Notes: generated by a model from the sequence alone, not told the origin. DNA of 64,000 nt from Butyrivibrio sp. (GCA_016297265.1 JAEDHB010000003.1:1-64000), one strand, 5' to 3'. Positions 16,070 to 24,347 are shown, counted from the stretch's first letter. Numbers and translations are program-made.

Positions 16070-16972
16070 ATGCTCTTTTTTCACAACAAAATAAAGAAAG
16101 GAGCGCAGAGAGTATTTTCAATTAAACCCAAATGTTCTCCCCCGGGCATGGTTATTATAAACAGAAAAAGAGCATCCTTCGCTGCCTCGTCCTTACAGCT
16201 TAAGGCAGGGATGACGCTGGAGGCCGCAATTGTTCTTCCGTTGTTTATAGCCGCACTAATAGCAGTAATTTTTTTTATCCGTGTAATTACCGTTCAAAAC
16301 AGTCTGCAGAAGGCATTGGTCAACCAGACGATGAAGATTAGCGGTTATTCCTATTACCTCAATATCAAGGGAGAGGAAAGCAAGGCGAAGAATCTGATTA
16401 AGAGTGCATATATTAAGTCCCAGGTAATAAAAGAACTGGGAAGGGAATATCTGGATAATTCGGTTATAAAAAAAGGCTCATCAGGTATATCCTTTGGCCT
16501 GGAACCCGTCAATGAAAAGGGAATTCTTGATGTACAGCTGATATATTCGGCGGAGGTGCCATGCAATGTTTTCGGTATTAAGCCCATCCGGCTTATATCC
16601 CGGGCACGGTGCAGAACCTGGCTGGGAATGAGCGATGAACAAAGGGATAAGATGAGAAAGAATGTGTATGTCGCAAAAAACGGAACAGTGTATCATACCA
16701 ATATTGACTGTACCTTCATTAAGAAGGATATAAGCAATTGTACTTTTTCAGAGATATCGGGTATTAGAAATACATCCGGAGGAAAATATTATGCCTGCGA
16801 GCTCTGCGCCAAAAAGGGAACAGCTGATAAAGTATATTATACAAAATACGGTTCAAGGTATCATTTCAACAAAACCTGTGGAAATCTGCACACAAATGTA
16901 TATTATATATCGCTTGAGGATGCACAAAAGAAGTACAGGCAATGTTCAAAATGTAAGGAGACAACAAAATGA
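16070..16972 (+). CDS. TadE-like pseudopilin with duplicated cysteine-rich C-terminal module
   Basis: The 300-aa product has a 40-residue basic leader, then the TadE/G-like segment MTLEAAIVLPLFIAALIAV (about 45-63). An exported domain follows. The last 100 residues hold two similar modules: YHTNIDC with a later YYACELC, and YHFNKTC with a later YRQCSKC. Each module offers a His and three cysteines, suggesting metal binding or disulphides outside the membrane. I have not seen this arrangement named. It follows the DUF5702 gene by 22 bases with GAGGAGGCGG upstream, and overlaps the next gene by four bases. Confidence 0.78.
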   Translation: MLFFHNKIKKGAQRVFSIKPKCSPPGMVIINRKRASFAASSLQLKAGMTLEAAIVLPLFIAALIAVIFFIRVITVQNSLQKALVNQTMKISGYSYYLNIKGEESKAKNLIKSAYIKSQVIKELGREYLDNSVIKKGSSGISFGLEPVNEKGILDVQLIYSAEVPCNVFGIKPIRLISRARCRTWLGMSDEQRDKMRKNVYVAKNGTVYHTNIDCTFIKKDISNCTFSEISGIRNTSGGKYYACELCAKKGTADKVYYTKYGSRYHFNKTCGNLHTNVYYISLEDAQKKYRQCSKCKETTK

Positions 16973-17406
16973 TTAATGGAGTTGTGTTGACAATGCTGTC
17001 AATTGAAAGTATTGCGGACATCAGAAGCAGAAGTGTGTCAGTGCTGCGTCAGGCCATATTCTGGGTGTTTGCTGTAGTTTTTAATATTGTGTTTTATTAC
17101 CAGACGCTGTCGTCTGTTTTGGGAGGTATGGCATTAGGTATTTTTCTGCTTCTTGTTGCCTATGTAACAAGGGAGGGAATAGGATATGGGGATGGTCTGG
17201 TTTTTATTGTAACCGGCACATATGTGGGATTAGCCAAAAATGCAAAATTGCTGTTCGCATCCCTTGTGGTGGCAGCGGTGACAGGAATTGGCGTATATCT
17301 TTTCAAAAAGAGAGATTTCAAGGCGCAACTTCCCTTTCTTCCGTGTGTCCTTATCGCATATATTATTGAAATGATTATCGAACATATTAAGGGAGGGACA
17401 GTATGA
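16969..17406 (+). CDS. Second prepilin peptidase (A24 family) of the Tad locus
   Basis: The 145-aa polytopic membrane protein has the two aspartate regions of A24 peptidases: SIADIRSRSVSV (about residue 18) and GIGYGDGLVFIV (about 76). It differs clearly from the peptidase at 9226, so the locus encodes two enzymes. One may process the Flp1 pilin and the other the TadE-like proteins encoded on either side of it. Four-base ATGA overlaps at both ends show tight translational coupling. Family assignment is strong; division of labour is inference. Confidence 0.85.
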   Translation: MINGVVLTMLSIESIADIRSRSVSVLRQAIFWVFAVVFNIVFYYQTLSSVLGGMALGIFLLLVAYVTREGIGYGDGLVFIVTGTYVGLAKNAKLLFASLVVAAVTGIGVYLFKKRDFKAQLPFLPCVLIAYIIEMIIEHIKGGTV

Positions 17407-17822
17407 GATTAAAAGCCATGTTTACCATTGAAGCAGCATATCTGATTGCATATATTACAGTGTTGGTGGGAAGTATTCTGGGGATTAATTTTTCGCTTCA
17501 TGATGTATTGCTAAGTGATGCGGCAAAAATACAGGGTGGCATTAGATTATATCAGGCAGAGGCCTTTTTCTATGATTCTACGGAAGAAACCATAGATATG
17601 GAGGCAATTATCAACAGTCCGCTCATAGATAATGATGATTTTGTTGATAAAGAGGCGCCCAAGGTTGAGGATGCGGTTAATAAATATTTTGAGGCTAAAA
17701 AAATAGCTGTTGCTTCCAAAATCAGCAGCACGGATACCGGAAAGTTTATCAGTATCAAAAGCAATGCAAAAATAACCAGATCGGGACAGAGAGTTGTTAA
17801 ATTGATTGGAGGATTGAAATGA
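17403..17822 (+). CDS. TadE-like pseudopilin
   Basis: The 139-aa product starts with a short basic leader and a hydrophobic helix, MFTIEAAYLIAYITVLVGS (about 5-23). Here FTIEAA holds the conserved glutamate of type IV pilin-like leaders. An acidic exported domain with VEDAVNKYFEAKK follows, and the C terminus is basic. It resembles minor pseudopilins TadE/TadF that prime pilus assembly. Its start overlaps the second prepilin peptidase gene by four bases and its end overlaps the FHA gene by four bases, so all three should be made together. Confidence 0.8.
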   Translation: MRLKAMFTIEAAYLIAYITVLVGSILGINFSLHDVLLSDAAKIQGGIRLYQAEAFFYDSTEETIDMEAIINSPLIDNDDFVDKEAPKVEDAVNKYFEAKKIAVASKISSTDTGKFISIKSNAKITRSGQRVVKLIGGLK

Positions 17823-19075
17823 GAATAGACTATGTCAGGGATTCAAAAACTAATTATCTGCGCATTGAATCCGACACCGGCTGTGAAGATTTTCAGATGA
17901 GAATGATTGAAGAAAACAGAATCGATGGACTGCTTGCAATAAGCAGGAAGAGTCTTAACGGACAGGAATATTATCTGTATGATATTTCGTCGCTGATATC
18001 GATGGATATTCTTTTTGAAGGGCGTATGATTGGTGCAGAGAATCTTATCAGGATTATTGATTCCCTAAAAAAGCTTTCGAAAAAGCTGGAAGATTATCTT
18101 CTGGATCTTGATGGGATTGTACTAAGGCCCGATACGGTCTTTATCAGCAGCGATGAACAGAATATATATTATACTTATTACAGTACTTTGGACAGTAATT
18201 TTGAAGATGAGTTAAAGAAATTGTTTGAATACATAATAAAGAAGCTCAATCACAAGGATACCAGAGCGGTCGCAATTGCATATGGAATTTACAAGAGAAT
18301 ATGTGACGGAAATATCAATGTCGATACTGTTTTTGATTATGAGGAAGCGGAAGAACCTAAATGTGAAGTAATTGAAGAAAAGATTGAAGTTAAGGATGTT
18401 CTGCCACAGATAGCGGAGGAAGAAAGAGAGGTTGCGGATAAGAGCAGACTTTACATATTTTACGCGATCGCCGGTTTCCTCGGCATGGTGTTCCTTGTAT
18501 TTTTTGCCGCGATTTTCATTGAAAGAATACGACCGGGCAGAATGCAACGGACCACAAACATAGCAGTTTGCATGATGCTCGGCGTGGCGGGATATTTTGT
18601 GTATAACTGGTATGTTAAAAATAAGGATTCGCTGGTAAAAATACAGCACATCAGAGAAAGGATTCCTTATGAAAGAACCGATGTAAGAATTATTGTGCCA
18701 AAAGAAAATGAGAGACCTTTATACAGAGAATCAGAACCGGAGACGGAAGGCACTGTATTGCTTGGGGATACGCAAACCAATGTGCAGCATGTTCTGAGAT
18801 GGGAACAGAATGGCGACTATAAAAGATACGATATTGTTAAGGAAATTACAGTTATCGGAAGTGCCCCTGCTAAATCGGATTGTGTTATCAATCTTCCGGG
18901 AGTAAGCCGCATGCATGCAAGAATATCGAAGGTGGGTGAGGAATATTTTATCAAGGATTTGAATTCTACCAACGGAACCAGTGTTAACGGCAGGGAACTG
19001 GCCTGCTTTGAAATGTGCCCGATAAGGCGAAATGACAGAATACTTGTCGGAAATATTGAGTGTGTATTTGTTTGA
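17819..19075 (+). CDS. FHA-domain membrane protein with DUF6382-like N terminus
   Basis: The 418-aa product has an N-terminal cytoplasmic domain (about 1-165, DUF6382-like) found in Clostridia Tad loci. Two close membrane helices (about 220-240 and 245-263) and a C-terminal forkhead-associated domain (about 330-415) follow. FHA motifs GVSRMHARI and DLNSTNGTSVNG are intact, but the usual GR before them reads GS. FHA domains bind phosphothreonine, so assembly may be controlled by a Ser/Thr kinase encoded elsewhere. It is the last coupled gene of the operon; a separate promoter precedes the rhomboid gene. Confidence 0.85.
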   Translation: MRIDYVRDSKTNYLRIESDTGCEDFQMRMIEENRIDGLLAISRKSLNGQEYYLYDISSLISMDILFEGRMIGAENLIRIIDSLKKLSKKLEDYLLDLDGIVLRPDTVFISSDEQNIYYTYYSTLDSNFEDELKKLFEYIIKKLNHKDTRAVAIAYGIYKRICDGNINVDTVFDYEEAEEPKCEVIEEKIEVKDVLPQIAEEEREVADKSRLYIFYAIAGFLGMVFLVFFAAIFIERIRPGRMQRTTNIAVCMMLGVAGYFVYNWYVKNKDSLVKIQHIRERIPYERTDVRIIVPKENERPLYRESEPETEGTVLLGDTQTNVQHVLRWEQNGDYKRYDIVKEITVIGSAPAKSDCVINLPGVSRMHARISKVGEEYFIKDLNSTNGTSVNGRELACFEMCPIRRNDRILVGNIECVFV

Positions 19076-19100
19076 CTAAATAGCTAAAAAATGTTAATCT
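19072..19100 (+). promoter_or_regulatory. Sigma-A-like promoter for the rhomboid gene
   Basis: TTGACT (19072-19077) and TAATCT (19095-19100) are spaced by exactly 17 bases, overlapping the end of the FHA gene and lying 28 bases before the rhomboid start. Confidence 0.6.
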
Positions 19101-19127
19101 TGTGCTAGGATGTTTGAGGAGGATTAT

Positions 19128-20120
19128 ATGGATATTGTTCAGATTGAAGCGACATCAAAGCTCGAGAAAATCGGATACCGTCCATTGAGTATTAATATGC
19201 CGGGAGTGGTTATGCATATTAAGATGATTGGAGGGGTCTATACTCTTGTTGGGTTTATTGATTGTATGAATGGAATCCCATACAGCGGAGCACAAATTAT
19301 TGAACTGGGACGGAATCTGAGTTCGGTATATAATACCGGCAACATTCTGTTTATTGCATTTACCAGGGATTCATATAATACAAGACTTGCATTGCAGGGG
19401 AATACTCTGTGGATATTCAATCAGGCAAGTATGAATCTTGAAGTATATGGAACGCCGGACTATATGTTTTCGGATATCAGGGATTGTCTGATCAGGCCGG
19501 CCAATACAGGCAAGAAGCTTACGCTTTCTAAAGTATTCAATTTTAATAACCTGATCATTCTTATCAATGCCATTGTATTCATTATTATGGCGCAGGGTGG
19601 CAAGACCACCAATCCATATTATCTGTATATCAAAGGTGGTGCGATAGTACCGGGTGTTATTGATTACAATCAATACTGGAGATTGTTCACAAGTATGTTT
19701 ATGCATGCCGGGATTGTTCATATTCTCAGCAATATGGCAGTGTTGTTTTTCATAGGCGACAATCTTGAAAGAGCTGTTGGACATGTTAAATATATGATTA
19801 TTTATATGGCATCGGGTATACTCAGCGGATTGTTTACAATGATATATTACAATTTGACAGGTAATTTTAACACTGTCTGCGTAGGTGCATCAGGAGCAAT
19901 TTTTGGTGTTGTAGGTGCGTTGATATATATCCTTATCAAAAACAAAGGTAAGCTTGAAGATCTGACTTTGCCCGCTATGGGACTTTTTGTCGGATATAAT
20001 ATATATGCAGGATTAAGGAATACCGGTGTATGTATGCCTGCACATATTAGCGGACTTGTTATTGGATTTCTGTTAGCTATGCTTTTATATAGGAGAAGAG
20101 GATTAGCATATGAAGATTAA
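19128..20120 (+). CDS. Rhomboid-family intramembrane serine protease
   Basis: The 330-aa product has an N-terminal soluble domain (about 1-135) and a six-helix rhomboid core. The core shows the nucleophile motif GASGAIFG (serine about 255), an early HAGIVHILSNM segment and the catalytic histidine in AHISG (about 305). Rhomboids cut membrane proteins within or next to their transmembrane helix. Start 19128 follows GAGGAGG; six extra codons upstream are unlikely. It sits next to the Tad locus, whose single-helix pilin-like proteins are plausible clients, but no link is shown. It overlaps the next gene by 11 bases. Confidence 0.92.
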   Translation: MDIVQIEATSKLEKIGYRPLSINMPGVVMHIKMIGGVYTLVGFIDCMNGIPYSGAQIIELGRNLSSVYNTGNILFIAFTRDSYNTRLALQGNTLWIFNQASMNLEVYGTPDYMFSDIRDCLIRPANTGKKLTLSKVFNFNNLIILINAIVFIIMAQGGKTTNPYYLYIKGGAIVPGVIDYNQYWRLFTSMFMHAGIVHILSNMAVLFFIGDNLERAVGHVKYMIIYMASGILSGLFTMIYYNLTGNFNTVCVGASGAIFGVVGALIYILIKNKGKLEDLTLPAMGLFVGYNIYAGLRNTGVCMPAHISGLVIGFLLAMLLYRRRGLAYED

Positions 20121-21099
20121 TATTTATTATGGCGGAAGAGGATTGATTGATGATCCGACAATTGCAGTAATCAACAGAATGACCGCAGTACTGGAAGAGC
20201 TCAGGGTAAATGTCGAAAGATTTAATCTGTATGAGATGAAGAGCAATATTATGTCATTGCCACAGTCACTTAAGGAGGCGGATGCAGTAATTCTTGCATC
20301 CACGGTTGAGTGGTTTGGTTTTGGCGGATTTATGCACACTTTTCTTGATGCTTGCTGGTTGTACGGGGACAAGAATAAGATAGCCGGAACATATATGTTC
20401 CCTATTGTGATGTCCAAGGCCTACGGAGAAAGGGAGGCAATGCTTGAGCTTACCAATGCATGGGAAATGCTCGGCGGTAAAGCCTGCAATGGCCTTTGTG
20501 CATATGTGGATGATACTTCCGATTTTGAACTTAATTCCGGATATATGGAGCTGGTGGAGAAAAAAGCCGAAGAGGTATATCGTGCCGTTTCCCAGAAGTT
20601 TATTACACTACCTACAAGTAATAAAGCCATTAAGCAAAATATTGTGGGCGATATTATCGACCTGACTCCACAGGAGACGGAGCAGCTGTCAAAATATGCT
20701 TCAGATGACGAATATGTTAAGAAACAGAAGGAAGATGTTAAGGAGCTTGCAAGTATGTTCAAATCCATGCTTGAAGAGCAGGAAAAGGGAGGGGATGAGC
20801 ATTATACTGCTGCACTTAAATCCCATTTTGTTCCTCAAAACGGATTCAGGGCAACTTATCTGCTAAAAATTGACGGGAAGGATGATTCCCTCATTATTGA
20901 GATTAAGGGCCAGGATTTAGATTGCTATTTTGGACAGATAGAACATGCTGATGTTATCGGGAAATTAAGCGTCGGCGTGCTTGATGAGATACTTGAAGGA
21001 AGAATGACATTCCAGAGAGCCTTTATGTCAGGTGACATGACTGCCAAGGGCAATTTTAAGACTCTCCGAATGCTGGATGAAAACTTTGTATTCGTCTAA
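20110..21099 (+). CDS. Flavodoxin-fold NAD(P)H oxidoreductase-like protein fused to SCP2-like domain
   Basis: The 329-aa product has an N-terminal flavodoxin-like/NADPH-dependent FMN reductase domain (about 1-160, with KINIYYGGRG and ADAVILASTVEWFGFGG). A helical linker (about 170-230) leads to a C-terminal region (about 230-329) resembling SCP2 sterol-carrier-like domains, including GRMTFQRAFMSGDMTAKGN in its last part. SCP2 domains bind hydrophobic ligands, so a lipid- or quinone-linked redox step is possible. Co-translated with the rhomboid gene through an 11-base overlap; the convergent kinase gene overlaps its stop by four bases. Substrate unknown. Confidence 0.82.
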   Translation: MKINIYYGGRGLIDDPTIAVINRMTAVLEELRVNVERFNLYEMKSNIMSLPQSLKEADAVILASTVEWFGFGGFMHTFLDACWLYGDKNKIAGTYMFPIVMSKAYGEREAMLELTNAWEMLGGKACNGLCAYVDDTSDFELNSGYMELVEKKAEEVYRAVSQKFITLPTSNKAIKQNIVGDIIDLTPQETEQLSKYASDDEYVKKQKEDVKELASMFKSMLEEQEKGGDEHYTAALKSHFVPQNGFRATYLLKIDGKDDSLIIEIKGQDLDCYFGQIEHADVIGKLSVGVLDEILEGRMTFQRAFMSGDMTAKGNFKTLRMLDENFVFV

Positions 21100-21803
21100 G
21101 GTAGTGGAAACTGCATTGTGAAAATACTTCCGGTAGGATTATTTTCGCTGTAGGTCAGGTTGCCGCCATGGGCAATCATGGTCTGGTATGCAGTTGAAAG
21201 GGACAGACCGATATGGTTTGTTTTGTCAGTTGTAAATGGCATAAATATTGAATTGTGAACATCGGGAGTTAATCCGATAAGGTTATCACATACCTGAATA
21301 TGAAGCAGTGAATTCCTTACAAAAATATTGATGTTAATACGACCGGAAGAATCCAGTTCAAGCACATTTTCAATCATATTGTTAATGTTAACGGCAATTT
21401 TTTCTTTGTCGATAATAACCGTGGGAAGATTATCGGCACAGGACAGATGAATATCAGCCTCATCATAATTGGCGATAACGGATTCAACTAACCGGCAAAT
21501 ATCCGTTGTGGATTTCTTGAGATCCCTGGCATGACGGTATTTGCTGATGGAGGTCAGAGCATCCGTCAGATAGTTAATATTTTCAGTTATGGTTAGAAGG
21601 TGACGGTCATTCTGTAGCTGCGGATTGAAGAGTTCAAGGAGTTGGAGATGACCATTGATTAGTGTTACGATATTGAGAAGGTCATGACAACAGTTGGATA
21701 TGTCGATATTATTTCTCTTTTGCATATCCAGAATGGAATTGTAAATTTCAGGATTTGTCTGTTCCAATTCATTGAGAAATTGAAAATCTTGTAATGTTAA
21801 CAT
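21096..21803 (-). CDS. Orphan histidine-kinase-like protein, no sensor domain
   Basis: The 235-aa product has a DHp-like helix pair with CCHDLLNIVTLINGHLQLLE (His40) and a C-terminal ATP-binding-like domain. The N box (NNMIENVLEL) is recognisable but the usual DNGxG reads DNLIG; a short GLSLS may be the G2 box. No input or membrane domain and no neighbouring response regulator gene in the same direction. The HDxxN pattern and degenerate ATP site recall Spo0B-type phosphotransferases or soluble orphan kinases. Which of these it is cannot be decided here. Confidence 0.75.
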   Translation of the reverse strand: MLTLQDFQFLNELEQTNPEIYNSILDMQKRNNIDISNCCHDLLNIVTLINGHLQLLELFNPQLQNDRHLLTITENINYLTDALTSISKYRHARDLKKSTTDICRLVESVIANYDEADIHLSCADNLPTVIIDKEKIAVNINNMIENVLELDSSGRININIFVRNSLLHIQVCDNLIGLTPDVHNSIFMPFTTDKTNHIGLSLSTAYQTMIAHGGNLTYSENNPTGSIFTMQFPLP

Positions 21804-21830
21804 TGCTATTCCCCCTAAATAGTATTTTTA

Positions 21831-21860
21831 CCCGCCACTTAAAGAAGTGGGAGTCTTCTT
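21831..21860. repeat. Hairpin resembling an IS200/IS605 end
   Basis: CCACTT (21835-21840) and AAGTGG (21845-21850) form a tight stem with loop AAAG, flanked by ACCCG and GAGTCTTCTTCG. Such CCACTT-AAGTGG hairpins with a GGGAGTC flank occur at the ends of IS200/IS605-type elements. No transposase or tnpB is nearby, so it may be a remnant or unrelated. Confidence 0.3.
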
Positions 21861-21973
21861 CGTCTTATAAAATCAAGTAATATATGATGTAATAAAATAA
21901 GCGTACCACACATTTTTTTCGTATTCAAATATAAAAGAAATATATTTTATTATAAAAAAGGAGTTTTTTCGAC

Positions 21974-22381
21974 ATGATTAAGGATGATTGTATTTTTTGT
22001 AAACTGGCTAACGGAATCTTTGATACCAACACAGTATATGAGGATGAGAACTTCAGGGTAATTCTTGATATTGCACCTGCAGCAAAGGGACATTGTCTGG
22101 TTCTTCCTAAAAAGCATTTTGAGAATGCCTTGGTTGCCGATGAGGATACTCTTGGAAAAGGAATGATTCTTGCCGCAAAAATAGGGAAAAAAGTTAAGGA
22201 AGCATACGGATGCGATGGTATCAATATAGTTCAGAATAACGGAGAAGCAGCGGGACAGACCGTATTTCACCTTCATATTCATGTAATTCCAAGATATAAT
22301 GATGATACAGTTAAATTTGAATATGATTCCCTTGAGTTAAAGGATGAAGACTTTAAGGAAGCACTCACCAAACTGAAGTAG
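21974..22381 (+). CDS. HIT-family protein (HINT-like nucleotide hydrolase)
   Basis: The 135-aa product matches the HINT branch of the histidine-triad superfamily. It starts CIFCKLANGIFDTNTVYEDENF in two adjoining segments, has GHCLVLPKKHF, and ends with the catalytic triad HLHIHVIP (about 95-102). These enzymes cleave purine nucleotide phosphoramidates such as AMP-lysine. It is a monocistronic gene behind AAAAGGAG, followed directly by an intrinsic terminator. Cysteines at the N terminus may bind zinc as in some HINT proteins. Confidence 0.94.
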   Translation: MIKDDCIFCKLANGIFDTNTVYEDENFRVILDIAPAAKGHCLVLPKKHFENALVADEDTLGKGMILAAKIGKKVKEAYGCDGINIVQNNGEAAGQTVFHLHIHVIPRYNDDTVKFEYDSLELKDEDFKEALTKLK

Positions 22382-22390
22382 ATATTATTG

Positions 22391-22430
22391 ATGGCTGGAG
22401 ACGGACTCCAGCCATTCTCTATTATTTTTT
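22391..22430 (+). terminator. Intrinsic terminator after the HIT gene
   Basis: ATGGCTGGAG (22391-22400) pairs perfectly with CTCCAGCCAT (22406-22415), loop ACGGA, followed by a T-rich tract ending TTTTTT. Confidence 0.85.
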
Positions 22431-22443
22431 AAGGAGTTTTGAT

Positions 22444-23142
22444 ATGTCTGATAAGAGGAGAATATTGATTATTGACGATGATAAAGAGTTGTCCATGCTT
22501 ATACAGGATATGCTCGAAGATAATGGTTATGAGGTTGATGTGGCTAATAGTGTATTTGATGCTTATTCCCTGCTTCAGGGCAGGATGCCTCACCTGATAC
22601 TGCTTGACATAAATCTGCCTGACGCAACGGGATTTGAAATGTGCAGGGAATTAAGAGAACGTTCGGATGTGCCGATTATTTTTGCCAGCGCGAGAACAAG
22701 TGAGGATGATAAGGTGGATGCACTTGATATGGGTGGGGATGATTACCTGGCAAAACCATACTCCCTCAAGGAATTATTGTCCAGAATCAATTCGCTTCTG
22801 CGTAGGTCATACGGAAGGACTACAGAAAAGAAATATGAGGAAATGATTATCGGAAATCACAAAATATCCGTGGACAGAAATGCCCGGATTGTCAGTAAGG
22901 ACGGTGTGCAAATCGAATGTGCACCAAGAGAATATGATTTGCTGATGTATCTGATGGATAACCGGGGAAGGGCGCTTACCAAGGATGAGCTAATCAACAA
23001 TGTGTGGGGAAGCTACAGCGAGGTTGAGCAGTCGACCCTGACAGTACATATAAGATGGCTGAGGGAAAAATTTGAAACCGATCCATCCAATCCGCAGGTA
23101 ATTAAGACGGTTTGGGGTGTGGGATATATGATGGGTGAATAG
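22444..23142 (+). CDS. OmpR/PhoB-family response regulator
   Basis: The 232-aa product has a receiver domain (about 5-120) with the acidic pair IDDDKE, phosphoacceptor Asp in LLDINLPD (about 54) and the conserved KPYSLKEL lysine. A winged-helix DNA-binding domain (about 135-230) follows, with PREYDLLMYLMDN and VEQSTLTVHIRWLREK. It is adjacent to its probable sensor kinase, and an ABC transporter follows, so it likely activates that transporter. The first codon follows TAAGGAG. Confidence 0.95.
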   Translation: MSDKRRILIIDDDKELSMLIQDMLEDNGYEVDVANSVFDAYSLLQGRMPHLILLDINLPDATGFEMCRELRERSDVPIIFASARTSEDDKVDALDMGGDDYLAKPYSLKELLSRINSLLRRSYGRTTEKKYEEMIIGNHKISVDRNARIVSKDGVQIECAPREYDLLMYLMDNRGRALTKDELINNVWGSYSEVEQSTLTVHIRWLREKFETDPSNPQVIKTVWGVGYMMGE

Positions 23143-23143
23143 T

Positions 23144-24301
23144 ATGAAAAAGAGTGTTAAGAAAAGCATTATCATTATGATGTCAATATGCATATTATTG
23201 CTGATGACAGTATATGCAATCATCATTGCCAATTCAAACAAAAAGAAAAATAATATTAAATATAATGATAAAGTAAACAACCACATTGTGGAAATGTGTG
23301 AAATTCAGAATAAATATGAAAACGGCGTCAACATTTCAAAAGATATGGAGCTTTTGATAACACAGATGCGCAATGACAGAGTGGACAAGGATTTGGATGA
23401 TAATACATCCCTTTATGTCGTTGTAGGCTGTAGTGTTGCGTTAATCATTCTGATTTTTGGATTTATCTATCTTGTGCTTCTCAAACCCTTTGATGAACTT
23501 GAGGAGTATGCGGATGAGATTGCAAAAGGAAATCTTGATAAAGAATTCAGGTACAGGAGAGTCAATATTTTCGGCAAATTTACATGGGCCTTCGACCATA
23601 TGAGAACCTCCATTATCAGCGCCAGGCGCAATGAGCAGTCTGCGATTGAAAACAACAAGACTGTAATAGCGACGCTTTCCCATGATATCAAAACTCCGGT
23701 TGCGTCAATCAGGGGATATGCGGAGGCTCTTACAATGAATATGGATAGCAATCCGGAGAGAAGGAGCCGTTATGCAGAAGTAATTATGTCCAAATGCGAT
23801 GAGGTTTCCAAGATTACAAATGATATGTTCATACATTCTCTGCATGATTTGGGACATCTTATGATAAAAAATGAAGAGGTTATGCTTGGGCAGGTTATTG
23901 AAAAATCATTGGAAGATATGAATGCGGAGGGCTTGATAAGAGTTCGCGGAGATATTGACGGGGCAGTTTTACATAATGCCGACGCTTCGAGGATTGTACA
24001 GGTCATTGAAAATATTATTGGAAATGCAAAAAAATATGCACAGGATTCTCCGATAGATGTCAAAACCACCATTGAAGGCGACCGTTATATATTGACCATC
24101 AGGGACAGCGGTCCGGGAATACCCGACAGTGATCTGCCTTTTATATTTGATAAGTTTTACAGGGGGCAGAATGTCAAGGATGCTCCGGGATCAGGACTTG
24201 GTCTTTTTATTGTAAAATATATTATGGAAAAAATGGGCGGTAAAGTTGAACTTTATAATGACAACGGACTCGTTGTTAATCTAACTTTTGTAATTTGTTA
24301 A
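23144..24301 (+). CDS. Membrane sensor histidine kinase
   Basis: The 385-aa product has two membrane helices (about 9-27 and 88-112) around a short extracytoplasmic loop of about 60 residues, then a HAMP-like linker. The DHp domain carries LSHDIKTPVASIRGYAEA (His about 181). The HATPase domain has the N box IENIIGNAKKYA, DSGPGIP and GSGLGLFI. It starts one base after the response regulator stop; ATG 23144 is preferred over the upstream GTG. The loop is longer than in BceS-type intramembrane sensors, so direct ligand sensing is possible. Confidence 0.94.
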   Translation: MKKSVKKSIIIMMSICILLLMTVYAIIIANSNKKKNNIKYNDKVNNHIVEMCEIQNKYENGVNISKDMELLITQMRNDRVDKDLDDNTSLYVVVGCSVALIILIFGFIYLVLLKPFDELEEYADEIAKGNLDKEFRYRRVNIFGKFTWAFDHMRTSIISARRNEQSAIENNKTVIATLSHDIKTPVASIRGYAEALTMNMDSNPERRSRYAEVIMSKCDEVSKITNDMFIHSLHDLGHLMIKNEEVMLGQVIEKSLEDMNAEGLIRVRGDIDGAVLHNADASRIVQVIENIIGNAKKYAQDSPIDVKTTIEGDRYILTIRDSGPGIPDSDLPFIFDKFYRGQNVKDAPGSGLGLFIVKYIMEKMGGKVELYNDNGLVVNLTFVIC

Positions 24302-24347
24302 GGATTTCATAATAATTTAGATACTATAATGACTTCATAATACAAAA

